A DNA stretch of 64,000 nucleotides from Mycolicibacterium boenickei (lineage in GTDB: Bacteria > Actinomycetota > Actinomycetes > Mycobacteriales > Mycobacteriaceae), in NCBI RefSeq assembly GCF_010731295.1, contig NZ_AP022579.1:1116001-1180000 (forward strand). Direction: 5' to 3'. The first letter of the stretch is position 1, and every line of letters begins with the position of its first letter. The translations under genes and the position numbers were made by a program. Below, one piece after another: positions 16,633 to 25,672 of the stretch. The notes below the pieces were generated by a model. That model was not told the origin of the DNA. It was given only the letters and a program-made list of their open reading frames with translations, and did no database searches.

Positions 16633-17639
16633 TGACTCGTATTTCAGGTTCGATGCTGATCGCGCTGACGCTGGTTCTCGCGATATGCGGCTGTAATCCG
16701 CTGGGCAAGAACCCGATTGCCCCCTCGGTCCCCGTCGCGTTCGGCATTCGCGTCACCGACGGCAACCTGCGCATCTGGACGGGCGTGCCCTGCCCCGGAA
16801 CCACCGAAGTGGACGTGACCTTCGATCAGGAACAGACCGATCGGGCTGAGCTGAAGCTGACCATGCCGGGACCCGCCGCGCAACGGGGAGCCGCACCGTA
16901 CCCAGGGGTCGAGGTCGAGCATCTGACGATCGGCGGCCCCTATTCCGGATTCGAGGTCCGCTCGGCGCTACCTGACGGTTTCGACTGGCGCACAGCCGAG
17001 ATGGTGTCTCTGTTCACCCGCGGAGCTCCGATCACCTGGGGAGCGGACAGCCAACTTGCCGAGGCGAAGGAACACTCCGGCGAGCATCCGAATGACACCT
17101 ACTGGTTTCAGGGCATCGGGTGGCTGAACCCAACCCAGGTGGCCGAGCAGGCCGGCAGGACCTTCATCCCGATCTGCAGCCCCGACCCAGCCAAGAACCA
17201 TGAGCTCCCAAGGCTTTTCGGCGTTCGCGTTACCGATGGGAGCCTACGGATCTGGCCAGGATCCCACTGCGACGCCGTCGAGCACGTGATCGTCACGTTC
17301 CAGCCCGGACAAGCCGACCTCGTCCTCAGTGCATCCCACCCCTACAGCGTTCGACTCGATCAGCTCACCATCGGGAACCCGCTGTCCGACTTCGACGTCA
17401 CCAGACCACTGCCCGGTGGATTCGACTGGAATACCGCCGCCACGGTCCTTCTGCGCGTGTTTCAGCAGACCAACACCGACCCTTGGACCACGCCCACCGA
17501 CCTGGCCCCTGCCCGCACCGAATCCACCCAGCACCCCGAAGACACCTATTGGTTCCAAGGATTCGGCTGGCTCGATCCCACTCAGGTTTCCGCCCGCGAC
17601 GGCAAAGACTTCCTGACCGCCTGCGCGCAGGCGAAGTAG
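16632..17639 (+). CDS. Lipoprotein-like protein with two tandem copies of one domain
   Basis: A 335-residue protein starting at ATG 16632, whose first base is the last base of the preceding TGA. The signal peptide ends near ICGC (about residue 19-22), a lipobox-like sequence though with Cys at -2. The mature protein is duplicated: FGIRVTDGNLRIWTG and DTYWFQGIGWLNPTQV in copy 1 are repeated as FGVRVTDGSLRIWPG and DTYWFQGFGWLDPTQV in copy 2, each unit about 150 residues. It lies in the same unit as the WXG-like and HExxH genes. It might anchor, chaperone or neutralise the effector at the membrane; the role is not known. Confidence 0.7.
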   Translation: MTRISGSMLIALTLVLAICGCNPLGKNPIAPSVPVAFGIRVTDGNLRIWTGVPCPGTTEVDVTFDQEQTDRAELKLTMPGPAAQRGAAPYPGVEVEHLTIGGPYSGFEVRSALPDGFDWRTAEMVSLFTRGAPITWGADSQLAEAKEHSGEHPNDTYWFQGIGWLNPTQVAEQAGRTFIPICSPDPAKNHELPRLFGVRVTDGSLRIWPGSHCDAVEHVIVTFQPGQADLVLSASHPYSVRLDQLTIGNPLSDFDVTRPLPGGFDWNTAATVLLRVFQQTNTDPWTTPTDLAPARTESTQHPEDTYWFQGFGWLDPTQVSARDGKDFLTACAQAK

Positions 17640-17641
17640 CC

Positions 17642-18229
17642 TCAGGCGCGAAGAGGTACTCCACCGCCCTTTGCGTTCATCGACGTGAAGGCCTCTGCGG
17701 CGGACACTTGGTCGGCGGGGATGCTCGCGGCGGTGACGGCGAGTGACTTGAATGCCCGTGCGGCCGCACTGAGGCTGTGCCCGAACAGGTGGCTCGGATC
17801 CGGCGATTCACCCCAGACCAGGACCTCGGCACAGCCGGTGGGGATCTGGTGACCGTCACCGGAAATCGCGCGCGCATACGCCTCGGCACCCATCACCAGG
17901 ACACACTGTTCCTCGTCCGGGGGCCCGGGTGATGCCGCCGCGTCGACGAGCTCGGCGCCGAGAATCTGGACCGGTCGGGTGTCAGCCGGCGCGTCGGAGT
18001 TCTCGAGGAGCTGCACGCTCACTCGCCAACCGCTCATCATCCGGTCGACGATCAGTCCCCCGGCGTTCGCGGCCAGTTCCGCGGCATCACCGGCGATCAC
18101 GTGCATGCGGTAGGTGACGGCACCACTGCCCTTTTCACCCTTCATCGCCGCAACCCAACCCGGTCGAGTACCACCTGCGAAGTCGTCAACGTGACCTCCC
18201 ACCGGATCGGCAACCTGTCCCGATGTCAT
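17642..18229 (-). CDS. Hypothetical mycobacterial protein
   Basis: A protein of up to 195 residues from ATG 18229; an internal ATG at 18145 (168 residues) gives the part that looks conserved (GAVTYRMHVIAGDAAELAANAGGLIVDRMMSGWRV). It has alternating strands and helices, no signal peptide and no membrane helix. The composition is rich in Ala, Gly and Asp, and CVLVMGAEAYARAI forms a hydrophobic core strand. I cannot name a family. It is convergent with the duplicated lipoprotein gene and lies downstream of irtB, with a palindrome upstream that could be its own operator. Confidence 0.55.
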   Translation of the reverse strand: MTSGQVADPVGGHVDDFAGGTRPGWVAAMKGEKGSGAVTYRMHVIAGDAAELAANAGGLIVDRMMSGWRVSVQLLENSDAPADTRPVQILGAELVDAAASPGPPDEEQCVLVMGAEAYARAISGDGHQIPTGCAEVLVWGESPDPSHLFGHSLSAAARAFKSLAVTAASIPADQVSAAEAFTSMNAKGGGVPLRA

Positions 18230-18242
18230 TCCGGGACGCCCA

Positions 18243-18259
18243 ACTGTAATAGTTACAGT
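18243..18259. promoter_or_regulatory. 17-base inverted repeat upstream of the hypothetical gene
   Basis: Arms ACTGTAA (18243-18249) and TTACAGT (18253-18259) are perfect inverted copies around TAG. The site is 14 bases before the ATG of the hypothetical gene at 18229 and 36 bases past the irtB stop. It looks like an operator overlapping a promoter, since AT-rich sequence is otherwise rare here. Confidence 0.45.
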
Positions 18260-18295
18260 AGGTTCGGTTCAAGTATCCGATCGGCTGGTACGCGG

Positions 18296-20032
18296 CTAGT
18301 GGGTGATCTGCCAGTCCGCGGCCTCGCGCTGCTGGTTCCAGAACTCGTCGAACCGTCCGCGCGCGGCCAGCAGTTCCTCGATGGTGCCGTCCTCGACGAT
18401 TCGTCCGCCGTCGAGGAACAGCACCCGGTCAGCGTGCCGGATGCTGGCCAGCCGGTGTGCGACGATCACGCGGGTCCTGGACCGCTCGTCGGCGGTGAGC
18501 GCATCGACCACCGCGGCCTCGTTCTCGGTGTCCAGCGCGCTGGTCGCCTCGTCCACCAGTAGCACCGGCGCCGGTTTGACCAGGGCACGGGCGATGCTGA
18601 CCCGCTGCCGCTCGCCACCGGACAGCGCTGTCCCGGCTTCGCCGACCTTGGCGCCGTCACCGTCGGGCAGCCGGTCGGTCAGCTCATCCACGCGAGCCAG
18701 CCGCGCCGCGCTCGCGAGCTGCTCGGCATCGGCATTCGGATCGCCGACCAGGATGTTTTCCCGAATGGTCCCGTCGAACAGGTAGGGGTGCTGGAACACC
18801 ACGCTCGTTGCCGCCCTACGTGTTTCGGCGTCCATCCGGGCGGTGTCGACCCCGTCGATCAGCACCCGCCCTGCGGTCGGCTGGTGCAGCCCCGCGATGA
18901 GCGACAGGATGGTGCTCTTCCCCGATCCGGACGGGCCGACGATCGCGGTGGTGCCGCCGGGCTCCAGGGCGAAGCTGACATCCTCAAGCACCGGGTTGGT
19001 TCCGTAACCGAAAGTCACCCGGTCGAATTCGATGCGGGGCGCGGTGTCCGCGGACAACGTGGCGGTCCCGGTGGCCATCACGGGAGCATCCAGGACGGCG
19101 CGGATCCGGCCGAGCGAGGCCCGGGTGGATTCGATCGCCGGGGCCAGCTCCGAGAGCGAGGTGAACGGCTCGAGATAGCGCGCGGCGACGACGATCATCG
19201 CGATCGCCTCGGGCACGCCGAGGGCGCCGCGCACCGTCAGGAAGGTGGCCATACCGGCCAGGATCAGCAGCGCCAGTTGGCTGGCCAGGCTGAACAACAG
19301 CTGTCCGGGCACCTGCATCAGCAGCAGCCGCATGCTGGCCCCGTGCTGCGCGGCCAGCGCATCGCCCACCATGCTGCGGGCCGGCTCCACCCGTCGGGCC
19401 GCACGCAGGGCCTGCTGGGTGCGGGCGAACTCGATGATGCGTTCGGTGAACGCCCGGTTCGTCTCGTCGGCCACACTGTCGGCCTTGCGGCTCAACCGGC
19501 CCGAGGCCCAGAACGCGCCGAGCAGGATCACCACACCGGCCAGCGCGGCCAGCCCGAGGCGAACCGAGATGAACAGCAGCGCAACGGCAATGGCCGCAGG
19601 CAGCAGAATCGCTCCGATCAGCGGCGTGAGCAGGTTGACCACCATGCCGACCAGTTCCGGTCCGGTGGCGGCGATCGCCTGGCGGGCGTTGGCGGTGTTC
19701 GAGCCGCCATCGCCACCCAGCCAGTCCATCCTGATGCTCGGCAGCCGGTCGGCCACGTCGTGCTGAGTGTGGTCCAGCAGTGCGAAGCCGAGGTCGAACC
19801 CGAGCCGCGAGGTCGCGGTGTCGACGATCCAGCCGATCACGGTCGCGGCGGTGAGCCAGCCCAGCCAGGGCAGAGCGTCGCGCGGCACGTCGCTGAACAA
19901 GGCCGCCACCAGGGGGATCAACAGCACGGTGCCGGCCGCGCGGATCACCACCGAGGCCAGCGTGAGCGCGGCGTAGATGCCGACCTTCCCGCGGCGGTCC
20001 GCCGGGATGAGGGCGATCAGGGTGCGGATCAT
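18296..20032 (-). CDS. irtB: IrtB, ABC exporter-fold half of the carboxymycobactin importer
   Basis: A 578-residue ABC protein matching the usual IrtB length. Six membrane helices occupy about residues 15-300. The nucleotide-binding domain has Walker [10 protein letters not shown], a Q-loop region VVFQHPYLF, the signature LSGGERQR, Walker [13 protein letters not shown] and the H-loop [11 protein letters not shown]. Its start overlaps the irtA stop by four bases (ATGA), and the two products form a heterodimer. IrtAB has exporter architecture but imports ferric carboxymycobactin. The product order and the unusual partner with a reductase-like domain make the assignment firm. Confidence 0.93.
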   Translation of the reverse strand: MIRTLIALIPADRRGKVGIYAALTLASVVIRAAGTVLLIPLVAALFSDVPRDALPWLGWLTAATVIGWIVDTATSRLGFDLGFALLDHTQHDVADRLPSIRMDWLGGDGGSNTANARQAIAATGPELVGMVVNLLTPLIGAILLPAAIAVALLFISVRLGLAALAGVVILLGAFWASGRLSRKADSVADETNRAFTERIIEFARTQQALRAARRVEPARSMVGDALAAQHGASMRLLLMQVPGQLLFSLASQLALLILAGMATFLTVRGALGVPEAIAMIVVAARYLEPFTSLSELAPAIESTRASLGRIRAVLDAPVMATGTATLSADTAPRIEFDRVTFGYGTNPVLEDVSFALEPGGTTAIVGPSGSGKSTILSLIAGLHQPTAGRVLIDGVDTARMDAETRRAATSVVFQHPYLFDGTIRENILVGDPNADAEQLASAARLARVDELTDRLPDGDGAKVGEAGTALSGGERQRVSIARALVKPAPVLLVDEATSALDTENEAAVVDALTADERSRTRVIVAHRLASIRHADRVLFLDGGRIVEDGTIEELLAARGRFDEFWNQQREAADWQITH

Positions 20033-22605
20033 CGGGCCTCTCCTGCCGTGACGGTATCGCCGGGGCGCAGGGATTGTCCGGTCTGCCAGAGCTGGCGGTA
20101 GCGCCCGCCCGCGGCCAGCAGTTCTTCATGCGTGCCGGTCTCGGCGATCTGCCCGGCGTCGAGAACCACGATCTGGTCCGCGTGGGTGATCGTGTGCAGC
20201 CGGTGGGCGATCACCAGGACGGTACGGTCTTTGGTCAGCCGGTTGAGTGCCTGCTGCACAAGGTATTCCGACTCCGGGTCGGCGAAGGCCGTGGCCTCGT
20301 CCAGGATCAGCACCGGGGTGTCGGCCAGGATGGCCCTGGCGATGGTCAACCGCTGCCGTTCACCGCCGGACAGTGCCGACGACGCCGAGAGCACCGTCTG
20401 GTACCCGTCGGGCAGCCGCAGGATGCGCTCGTGGATCTGGGCGTCGCGGGCGGCCTGCTCGATCCGCGCCTGGTCGGCCTCCGGGTCGGCCAGCGCGATG
20501 TTCTCGGCGACGGTGCCTGCCACGAGCTGGGTTTCCTGCAGCACGAACCCGACCCGGCGGTACAGCTCGTCGGCCGGCAACGATCGAACATCCTTGCCGT
20601 CCAACTGGATCGACCCGGAGTCGACATCGTGGAAGCGGGCCAGCAGCGCCGCGAGCGTGGACTTGCCCGACCCCGACGGGCCGACCAGCGCGGTCACGGT
20701 GCCCGGGCGCAAGGTCAGCGATACGTCCTTGATCACCGGGACGCTCGGCCGGTACCCGAAGGTCACGCGAGCGAACTCCACGCCACCGGGTGCGCCCGCC
20801 GCGCCCTGCTGCTCAAGCAGCCCCAGGTCCGCCTCGTCGAGCGCGTTCTGGATGCGACGCGCGGCCAGCATGCCGCCGCGGATCCCGCCGAGCCCGTATC
20901 CGACGCCGAGCAGCCGAACCCCGAACGTGGTGCCCAGCAACAGGAACGGCAGCAGGTCGACCGGGTCCATCGAGCCGCCGATGATCATCGGGGTGCCGAC
21001 GGCGACGATCAGCCACAGGAAGGTGCCCGGCCGGGTCACCAGGTCCATCAAGGATTTCTTGCCGGTGAAGGGGCGCTGCCAGCCGACCAGGAAGCCGATG
21101 TACTCGTCGAGGCGGCGACGGAAACTCGACGACGCCGCCCCGCCGAACACCCGCACGACGGGCTGGCCTTCGAGGTAGGCGCCCGCCTCCCCGCTCATGC
21201 GGTCGGCCCAGCGCTGCGCCTGCCCGATCTTGGCGCCGGACTGGATCGTCATCACCGACATCAGCACCAGGTAGGTGAGCACCGGGATGAAGAGCACGAG
21301 GGCCAGCCGCCAGTCGACGGCGAACAGGTAGACGAGCACGGCCACCGGTGCCACCACCGCAGCCACCGCGTCCGGGATCGCGTGGGTCACCAGGTAGTGC
21401 AGCGACAGGGTGTCGTCCTGCACCAGTTGCTTGATCGAGCCGGAGCCCCGCGCGGTGAACCACCCCAGCGGCAGCCGCGACATCTTGGTCAGCAGCCGGG
21501 TCCGCAGGTCACGGGCGAACTTTGCGTCAAGGCGGTGCAGCCACAGGGTGAGTCCGGCTCCCAGCAAGGCACCGAGACCCAGCAGCCACACGGCGGTCAA
21601 ACCCAGTGTCCACAACCGGGATTCCTCGGCGCCGGCCAGGAGCAGCCGAGCGAGTTCGACCAGCAGCACGAAGGGAGCGAGCTGGATCAGCGTGATGATC
21701 GCCTGCAGTACCCCCGAGATGATCAGCGGGGTTTTCAGCGGGGCCAGTAGTCGGCCCGCGCCCTGTGCGCGCCAGGTTCCGCGGGACGCCGCGGCAGCCG
21801 CCGGCGCGGGAACGGGCTCGGCCACAGCGGTTTCCGGCTCGGCTGGGTTCTCGGTCTCCTCGGTGCGATCGGTGCCCATGGCGCGGCCTTCGGTCCAGTA
21901 GGCCTGGGCGTGCAGTTCGGACTTGGGAAAGCCGAACTCGTCCTTCAACCGCGTGCGCAGATGTTTGAGTGAGCCGGCCTCCGGCGTCACCCAGCAATAC
22001 CAATCCGACCAGTCCCTGGCCTCGATCGCTGCGGCCAGTGACGTCGTGTCATGGCGCTTGACCCAGTGCACCCGCAGCCGCGGGTGCTCGGCGATCGGGA
22101 TCAAGAGGTCGTTCTCGTCGTGCTCCTCGAGATAGACCTCGATCGGGATGTCTTGGGGCAGTGCGCCGATGATGCCGTTGATGGCGGGGGTGGCCGCCGC
22201 GTCACCGATCAGCAGATAGCCGGCGGGCAGCTCCTCCGGCACGGTGAACCCCGTCGACCCGAGGCTCATCACCGGGATGGAGTCGCCCGGCTTGGCGGCC
22301 CTGGCCCATTTCGACGCCGGGCCCGACGGTTCGTGCAGCACCACGTCGACGGCGAAATGACCGGTGGCCGGATCCATTTCGGACATCGTGTAACCGCGCT
22401 GGAACTCGGTCTTCGAGCCGTCGGGGTCCGGAACCCAGAACCGCAGGTACGACGTCGGTTCGGCCACGGCGTCCTCGAACACCGTCGGCGACACCATGCG
22501 CAGGCGCACCAGGTTCGGCGTCAGGTAGATGGTTTCGACCACCGTCGCCTGGTGATCACGCGCGCCGAAGCCGCGCATCATCACTCCCTGAAATCCGCGT
22601 GCCAT
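20029..22605 (-). CDS. irtA: IrtA, siderophore-reducing ABC transporter subunit
   Basis: An 858-residue protein. Residues 1 to about 230 form the siderophore-interacting FAD-binding domain (RGYTMSE FAD contact, VDVVLH, and [12 protein letters not shown] at its end). Then a linker, six membrane helices (about 290-560) and a nucleotide-binding domain follow, with Walker A GPSGSGKS, signature LSGGERQR and Walker [13 protein letters not shown]. The FAD domain faces the cytoplasm and reduces Fe(III) bound to the incoming mycobactin. The length and N-terminal MARGFQGVM start match the M. tuberculosis protein closely. Its start codon shares one base with the stop of the upstream TetR gene, so it is co-transcribed with a regulator. 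Confidence 0.95.
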   Translation of the reverse strand: MARGFQGVMMRGFGARDHQATVVETIYLTPNLVRLRMVSPTVFEDAVAEPTSYLRFWVPDPDGSKTEFQRGYTMSEMDPATGHFAVDVVLHEPSGPASKWARAAKPGDSIPVMSLGSTGFTVPEELPAGYLLIGDAAATPAINGIIGALPQDIPIEVYLEEHDENDLLIPIAEHPRLRVHWVKRHDTTSLAAAIEARDWSDWYCWVTPEAGSLKHLRTRLKDEFGFPKSELHAQAYWTEGRAMGTDRTEETENPAEPETAVAEPVPAPAAAAASRGTWRAQGAGRLLAPLKTPLIISGVLQAIITLIQLAPFVLLVELARLLLAGAEESRLWTLGLTAVWLLGLGALLGAGLTLWLHRLDAKFARDLRTRLLTKMSRLPLGWFTARGSGSIKQLVQDDTLSLHYLVTHAIPDAVAAVVAPVAVLVYLFAVDWRLALVLFIPVLTYLVLMSVMTIQSGAKIGQAQRWADRMSGEAGAYLEGQPVVRVFGGAASSSFRRRLDEYIGFLVGWQRPFTGKKSLMDLVTRPGTFLWLIVAVGTPMIIGGSMDPVDLLPFLLLGTTFGVRLLGVGYGLGGIRGGMLAARRIQNALDEADLGLLEQQGAAGAPGGVEFARVTFGYRPSVPVIKDVSLTLRPGTVTALVGPSGSGKSTLAALLARFHDVDSGSIQLDGKDVRSLPADELYRRVGFVLQETQLVAGTVAENIALADPEADQARIEQAARDAQIHERILRLPDGYQTVLSASSALSGGERQRLTIARAILADTPVLILDEATAFADPESEYLVQQALNRLTKDRTVLVIAHRLHTITHADQIVVLDAGQIAETGTHEELLAAGGRYRQLWQTGQSLRPGDTVTAGEAR

Positions 22606-23327
22606 CAGCGGTCCCCTCCCCTGGCGGTCAGATCCGCCACGATGTCGGTAATCGCCCGGCCGGGGACCACGGACGTCAACAGTCCCCGGATCAGTGCGTT
22701 CATCAGAAGTTCCAGGTACTGCGGACTGCGCAGTCGCGCGCCCGCGGTGTGTACCGGGCCCAGCGCCGCGTCGCCGGCCAGCCGTTCGGCGGCGGCGTCG
22801 CGTTCCAGGACGAATCCGTCGTCGCCGCCGCTGGCCTCGGCCTTGAGCTCGTGCTGGGCGGCCAGCCCGATGGCCAGCACGGCCACCGAACTGGTCAGCA
22901 ATGCGGCGGCCTCGGCCGCGTAACCGCGCCGGCCCAACGCGGCGATCTCGTCGGCCAGCAGCCGGTCGCCGGACTCCCCGCGCGGGAACAGCACCTGCAT
23001 GTAGGTGGCCAGGCCGGGGTTGGCCAGGGCGTAGCGGTGCACGGTCACCCCGAATGCCAGCAGGTGGTCTTCGACGGACCAGGCTGGGTCGTCGGTGAAC
23101 TCGAGCTCCGCGAGCAGGCTCTCCCCGACCAGGCGTTCAAGCTCCCAGCGGCCGGTGATGTGGCGGTACAGCGCGGTCGCCGAGACGCCGAGCCGCGTGG
23201 CCACCGCGTTGACGCTCAGGTTTCGCATGCCGAGCTCGCGTCCCGCGGCGACGATGTCGGACACCGTGATCAGCGGCGGGCGCCCACCCACGCGCGCGAC
23301 CCGCGCGGGGACCCCGGATCCGGTCAC
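22605..23327 (-). CDS. TetR-family regulator upstream of irtAB
   Basis: A TetR protein of 240 residues if the GTG at 23327 is used, which has GGAGG five bases before it; a GTG at 23339 is possible but without a ribosome site. The helix-turn-helix is [20 protein letters not shown] near residues 35-55. The C-terminal domain is long and Ala-rich. The gene abuts irtA directly (TGATG), so it is the first gene of the irt operon. A TetR repressor here suggests control in addition to iron-dependent IdeR; this could respond to the siderophore or another ligand. Confidence 0.8.
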   Translation of the reverse strand: MTGSGVPARVARVGGRPPLITVSDIVAAGRELGMRNLSVNAVATRLGVSATALYRHITGRWELERLVGESLLAELEFTDDPAWSVEDHLLAFGVTVHRYALANPGLATYMQVLFPRGESGDRLLADEIAALGRRGYAAEAAALLTSSVAVLAIGLAAQHELKAEASGGDDGFVLERDAAAERLAGDAALGPVHTAGARLRSPQYLELLMNALIRGLLTSVVPGRAITDIVADLTARGGDR

Positions 23328-23358
23328 TACTACCTCCACAGGAAAGTTACCCCCACAA

Positions 23359-23376
23359 ACTAAGGGTCACCTTAGT
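23359..23376. promoter_or_regulatory. 18-base inverted repeat in the irt/TetR promoter gap
   Basis: ACTAAGG (23359-23365) and CCTTAGT (23370-23376) are exact inverted copies around GTCA, 32 bases before the irt operon start. The TAAGG/CCTTA ends resemble the ends of the IdeR iron box, but the spacing is four rather than nine bases, so it is either a degenerate iron box or the operator of the TetR protein. Confidence 0.5.
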
Positions 23377-23398
23377 CCCAGTCAACCGCTCCCTCCAG

Positions 23399-23420
23399 TA
23401 ACAGAGCGTTTGCTCTGTTA
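23399..23420. promoter_or_regulatory. 22-base palindromic operator of the second TetR gene
   Basis: Arms TAACAGAGC (23399-23407) and GCTCTGTTA (23412-23420) are exact inverted copies around GTTT. The site ends ten bases before the GTG of the TetR gene at 23431, where it would cover the transcription start. It is a typical autoregulatory position. Confidence 0.7.
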
Positions 23421-23430
23421 TGGTGATCCG

Positions 23431-24075
23431 GTGCCACGGCCTCGTCTCTACGACCCCGATGCGGTCCTCGATGCCGCCGAGGCCCTGGCCGTGCACTCCG
23501 GGCCGGCAGCGGTGACGATCCGGGCGATCAGTGACACGGTCGGGCTGTCCAACGGCGCGTTGTATCACTCGTTCGGCTCGCGGGCAGGTCTGCTCGGGCA
23601 GGTCTGGCTGCGCGCCGGACGGCGGTTTCTGGCGCTGCAGCGGGAACTGGTCGAGTCGGCACAGCAGGGCGCCGACGCGATCGCCGCGGCGGCCTACGCG
23701 CCCGTGATATTCGCCGAGCGCCACGCCGCCTCGGCACGGCTGCTACTGCAGGTCCGGCGCGAGCAGGTGCTCGGCCATGACCTTCCGGCCGAGCTGGCCG
23801 AGCAGGCACGCGAGCTGGAAAAGCAGTTGGTGGACTTGATGATCGAGCTCGCGGCAGCGGCGTGGGACCGGCGCGACCGGGCCGCCGTGGACACCGTGAC
23901 GACGTGCATCGTCGACCTGCCGACGGCCGTCCTGCTCCACCGCAACCGCCTCGACGACCCAACCGCCCGCGATCACCTCAATGCGGCAGTTGCCGCCGTA
24001 CTGGCGGTGGGCCCGGGCCCCAGGCATACGCCGAAACTCCCCCGAAGAAAGGAATCCCATGACGACAACCCTTGA
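23431..24075 (+). CDS. TetR-family regulator linked to a crotonase gene
   Basis: A 214-residue regulator starting at GTG 23431 directly after a palindromic operator. The DNA-binding helices are at about residues 12-50 (VTIRAISDTVGLSNGALYHSF). The rest is helical. It overlaps the downstream enoyl-CoA hydratase-like gene by 17 bases, which ties the two in one transcript and suggests that the ligand may be an acyl-CoA or a related acid. The last residues are rich in charged and proline residues because they lie over the ribosome site of the next gene. Confidence 0.82.
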   Translation: MPRPRLYDPDAVLDAAEALAVHSGPAAVTIRAISDTVGLSNGALYHSFGSRAGLLGQVWLRAGRRFLALQRELVESAQQGADAIAAAAYAPVIFAERHAASARLLLQVRREQVLGHDLPAELAEQARELEKQLVDLMIELAAAAWDRRDRAAVDTVTTCIVDLPTAVLLHRNRLDDPTARDHLNAAVAAVLAVGPGPRHTPKLPRRKESHDDNP

Positions 24076-24733
24076 CTACGACGGCGAGATCGCCATCCTC
24101 GATCTCGGCGACGACGAAAACCGGTTCTCGCCGGAATTCCTCGATGAGGTCGACGCCCATCTGGATGCGATCCTGGCCAAGGGCGCACACGGCCTGGTGA
24201 CGACCGCCGACAGCAAGTTCTACTCCAACGGCCTGGATCTGGATTGGCTTGGCGCCCATAGCGATCAGGGCGACTGGTACGTGGGCCGGGTGCAGGGTCT
24301 ACTGGCGCGGGTGCTGACGTTGCCGATCCCGACGGCTGCCGCGGTGGTCGGGCATGCCTTCGGTGCCGGCGCCATGCTCGCCGTCGCCCACGACTTCCGC
24401 GTCATGCGTGACGACCGCGGCTTCTTCTGCTTCCCCGAGGTGGACATCCGCATCCCGTTCACCCCGGGAATGGCCGCGCTGATCCAGGCCAAGCTGACCC
24501 CGCAGGCCGCGGTCGCGTCCATGACGACGGGTCGCCGGTTCGGCGGAGTCGACGCTCACGCCTACGGTTTGGTCGATGCCACCGCACGCGAAGGCACGGT
24601 GACCACGACGGCCACAGATCTGCTGCGCCCGTTGGGCGGCAAGGACTCCGGCACGCTGGGAGCGATCAAGCAGGGCATGTTCGGTCCCGCCGTCGCGGCC
24701 CTGACATCCGTCCAGTCGGGAACGGCCGGCTAG
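24059..24733 (+). CDS. Enoyl-CoA hydratase/isomerase (crotonase) family protein
   Basis: A 224-residue crotonase, somewhat shorter than the usual 250-260 residues. The start ATG 24059 follows GAAAGGAAT. The CoA-binding oxyanion segment appears as ADSKFYSNGLDLDWL, where SNGLDL is the usual SGADL-like turn, and VVGHAFGAGAML is the second oxyanion strand. The typical catalytic Glu pair of hydratases is not evident (VDIRIPFTPGM replaces the EVxLG region), so it may be an isomerase or hydrolase-type member. It overlaps the TetR gene and ends tail to tail with an SDR gene through a shared CTAG. Confidence 0.82.
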   Translation: MTTTLDYDGEIAILDLGDDENRFSPEFLDEVDAHLDAILAKGAHGLVTTADSKFYSNGLDLDWLGAHSDQGDWYVGRVQGLLARVLTLPIPTAAAVVGHAFGAGAMLAVAHDFRVMRDDRGFFCFPEVDIRIPFTPGMAALIQAKLTPQAAVASMTTGRRFGGVDAHAYGLVDATAREGTVTTTATDLLRPLGGKDSGTLGAIKQGMFGPAVAALTSVQSGTAG

Positions 24734-25620
24734 ACCGGAATGGCGGTTCCGGTCTCCCGCTCGGCGAATTCGACGACCCCTGCGGCGATTTCGTAGTCGC
24801 AGGCCACCGCGGAGCGGCCGATCAGCACGGGCCCGCCGCGCAGTCCGAATCTGCCGTCGACACCGACGTAGCTTCCCGGCGGGATCGGTTCGCTCAGGCA
24901 ATACAGCGTCGGCGCCGCCCCGGCGTCGATGTCGTTGGCGAACACGTCGGCCACCGCCTTGACGCCGCGCTGCACCGCGCTCATCAACGGTTTGTCGGAG
25001 ACGTTGGGCAGGTTGGAGGCCACCCAGCCCGGATGCGTGAGTTGGGTGACCACCGGTGATTTGGCGGCCCGCAACCGGCGGTCGAGTTCAAGGCCCCACA
25101 GCATGACGGCCAGCTTCGACCGGCCGTAGGCGCCCATCACCGTCCATTTGTGGTGGCGCAGGTGCATATCGTCGAGCCGCAGTGTCGCCGACCTGTGTGC
25201 TTCCGAGCCGACATTGACGATCTGCCTGCGGATCCTGCCGAACAGCAGGTTCGTCAACGCAAACGGCCCGAGCAGGTTGGTGCCGATGGTCATCTCGAAA
25301 CCATCGACCGTGTCGATCCGGTGCTGCGAGAGCGCACCGGCGTTGTTGATCAGGATGTCGACCTCGCCATCGAGGCGTCCCGGAAAGGCCTGCACCGACG
25401 AGAGATCGGCGAGGTCGAGCTCGATCACCTCGGTGGATCCGCCGATCTCTGCCGAACGTTGTGCGCCCAGCGCGGTGTTGCGCACCGCAAGGATCACGTG
25501 CGCGCCTGCGTGCGCCAGCGCCCTGGCGGTGCCGAGACCGACCCCGTTGGTCGCGCCGGTCACGATGACGCGTGTCCCGGTCAGATCGCCGAGACGACCG
25601 GGCGTCCAATGTGTGGTCAT
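24730..25620 (-). CDS. SDR-family oxidoreductase (retinol dehydrogenase/protochlorophyllide reductase-like)
   Basis: A 296-residue SDR with TGATNGVG for cofactor binding, NNAG (near 93-96), a VNVGSEAH strand with catalytic Ser, and YGRSK with the Tyr/Lys pair near 165-169. The C-terminal extension beyond the classical 250 residues, and the RSKLAVMLWGLELDRRL helix, match the RDH/WWOX-like branch. An Arg after strand 2 (AVRN) suggests NADPH. The substrate is unknown. The TAG stop overlaps the crotonase stop. The gene is read in the same direction as the peptide gene behind it. Confidence 0.85.
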   Translation of the reverse strand: MTTHWTPGRLGDLTGTRVIVTGATNGVGLGTARALAHAGAHVILAVRNTALGAQRSAEIGGSTEVIELDLADLSSVQAFPGRLDGEVDILINNAGALSQHRIDTVDGFEMTIGTNLLGPFALTNLLFGRIRRQIVNVGSEAHRSATLRLDDMHLRHHKWTVMGAYGRSKLAVMLWGLELDRRLRAAKSPVVTQLTHPGWVASNLPNVSDKPLMSAVQRGVKAVADVFANDIDAGAAPTLYCLSEPIPPGSYVGVDGRFGLRGGPVLIGRSAVACDYEIAAGVVEFAERETGTAIPV

Positions 25621-25633
25621 GCGAGCGTGGTCA

Positions 25634-25655
25634 TCCCGGCACGCTCATGCCGGGA
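25634..25655 (-). terminator. Stem-loop between the Gly-rich peptide gene and the SDR gene
   Basis: TCCCGGCA (25634-25641) and TGCCGGGA (25648-25655) pair exactly around a six-base loop. It lies 17 bases beyond the stop of the secreted peptide gene in its reading direction and could end that transcript. There is no U-run. Confidence 0.45.
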
Positions 25656-25672
25656 CGATCCACACCGGGTTA

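Noticed and set aside
20074..21750. A 558-codon plus-strand frame opposite irtA.
   Set aside because: It has the composition of an antisense shadow (Gln/Gly/Arg/His rich) and irtA is unambiguous on the other strand.
23359..23376. A true IdeR iron box for irtAB.
   Set aside because: The repeat has IdeR-like ends but a four-base gap; the 19-base consensus layout is not met, so I only list it as an operator candidate.
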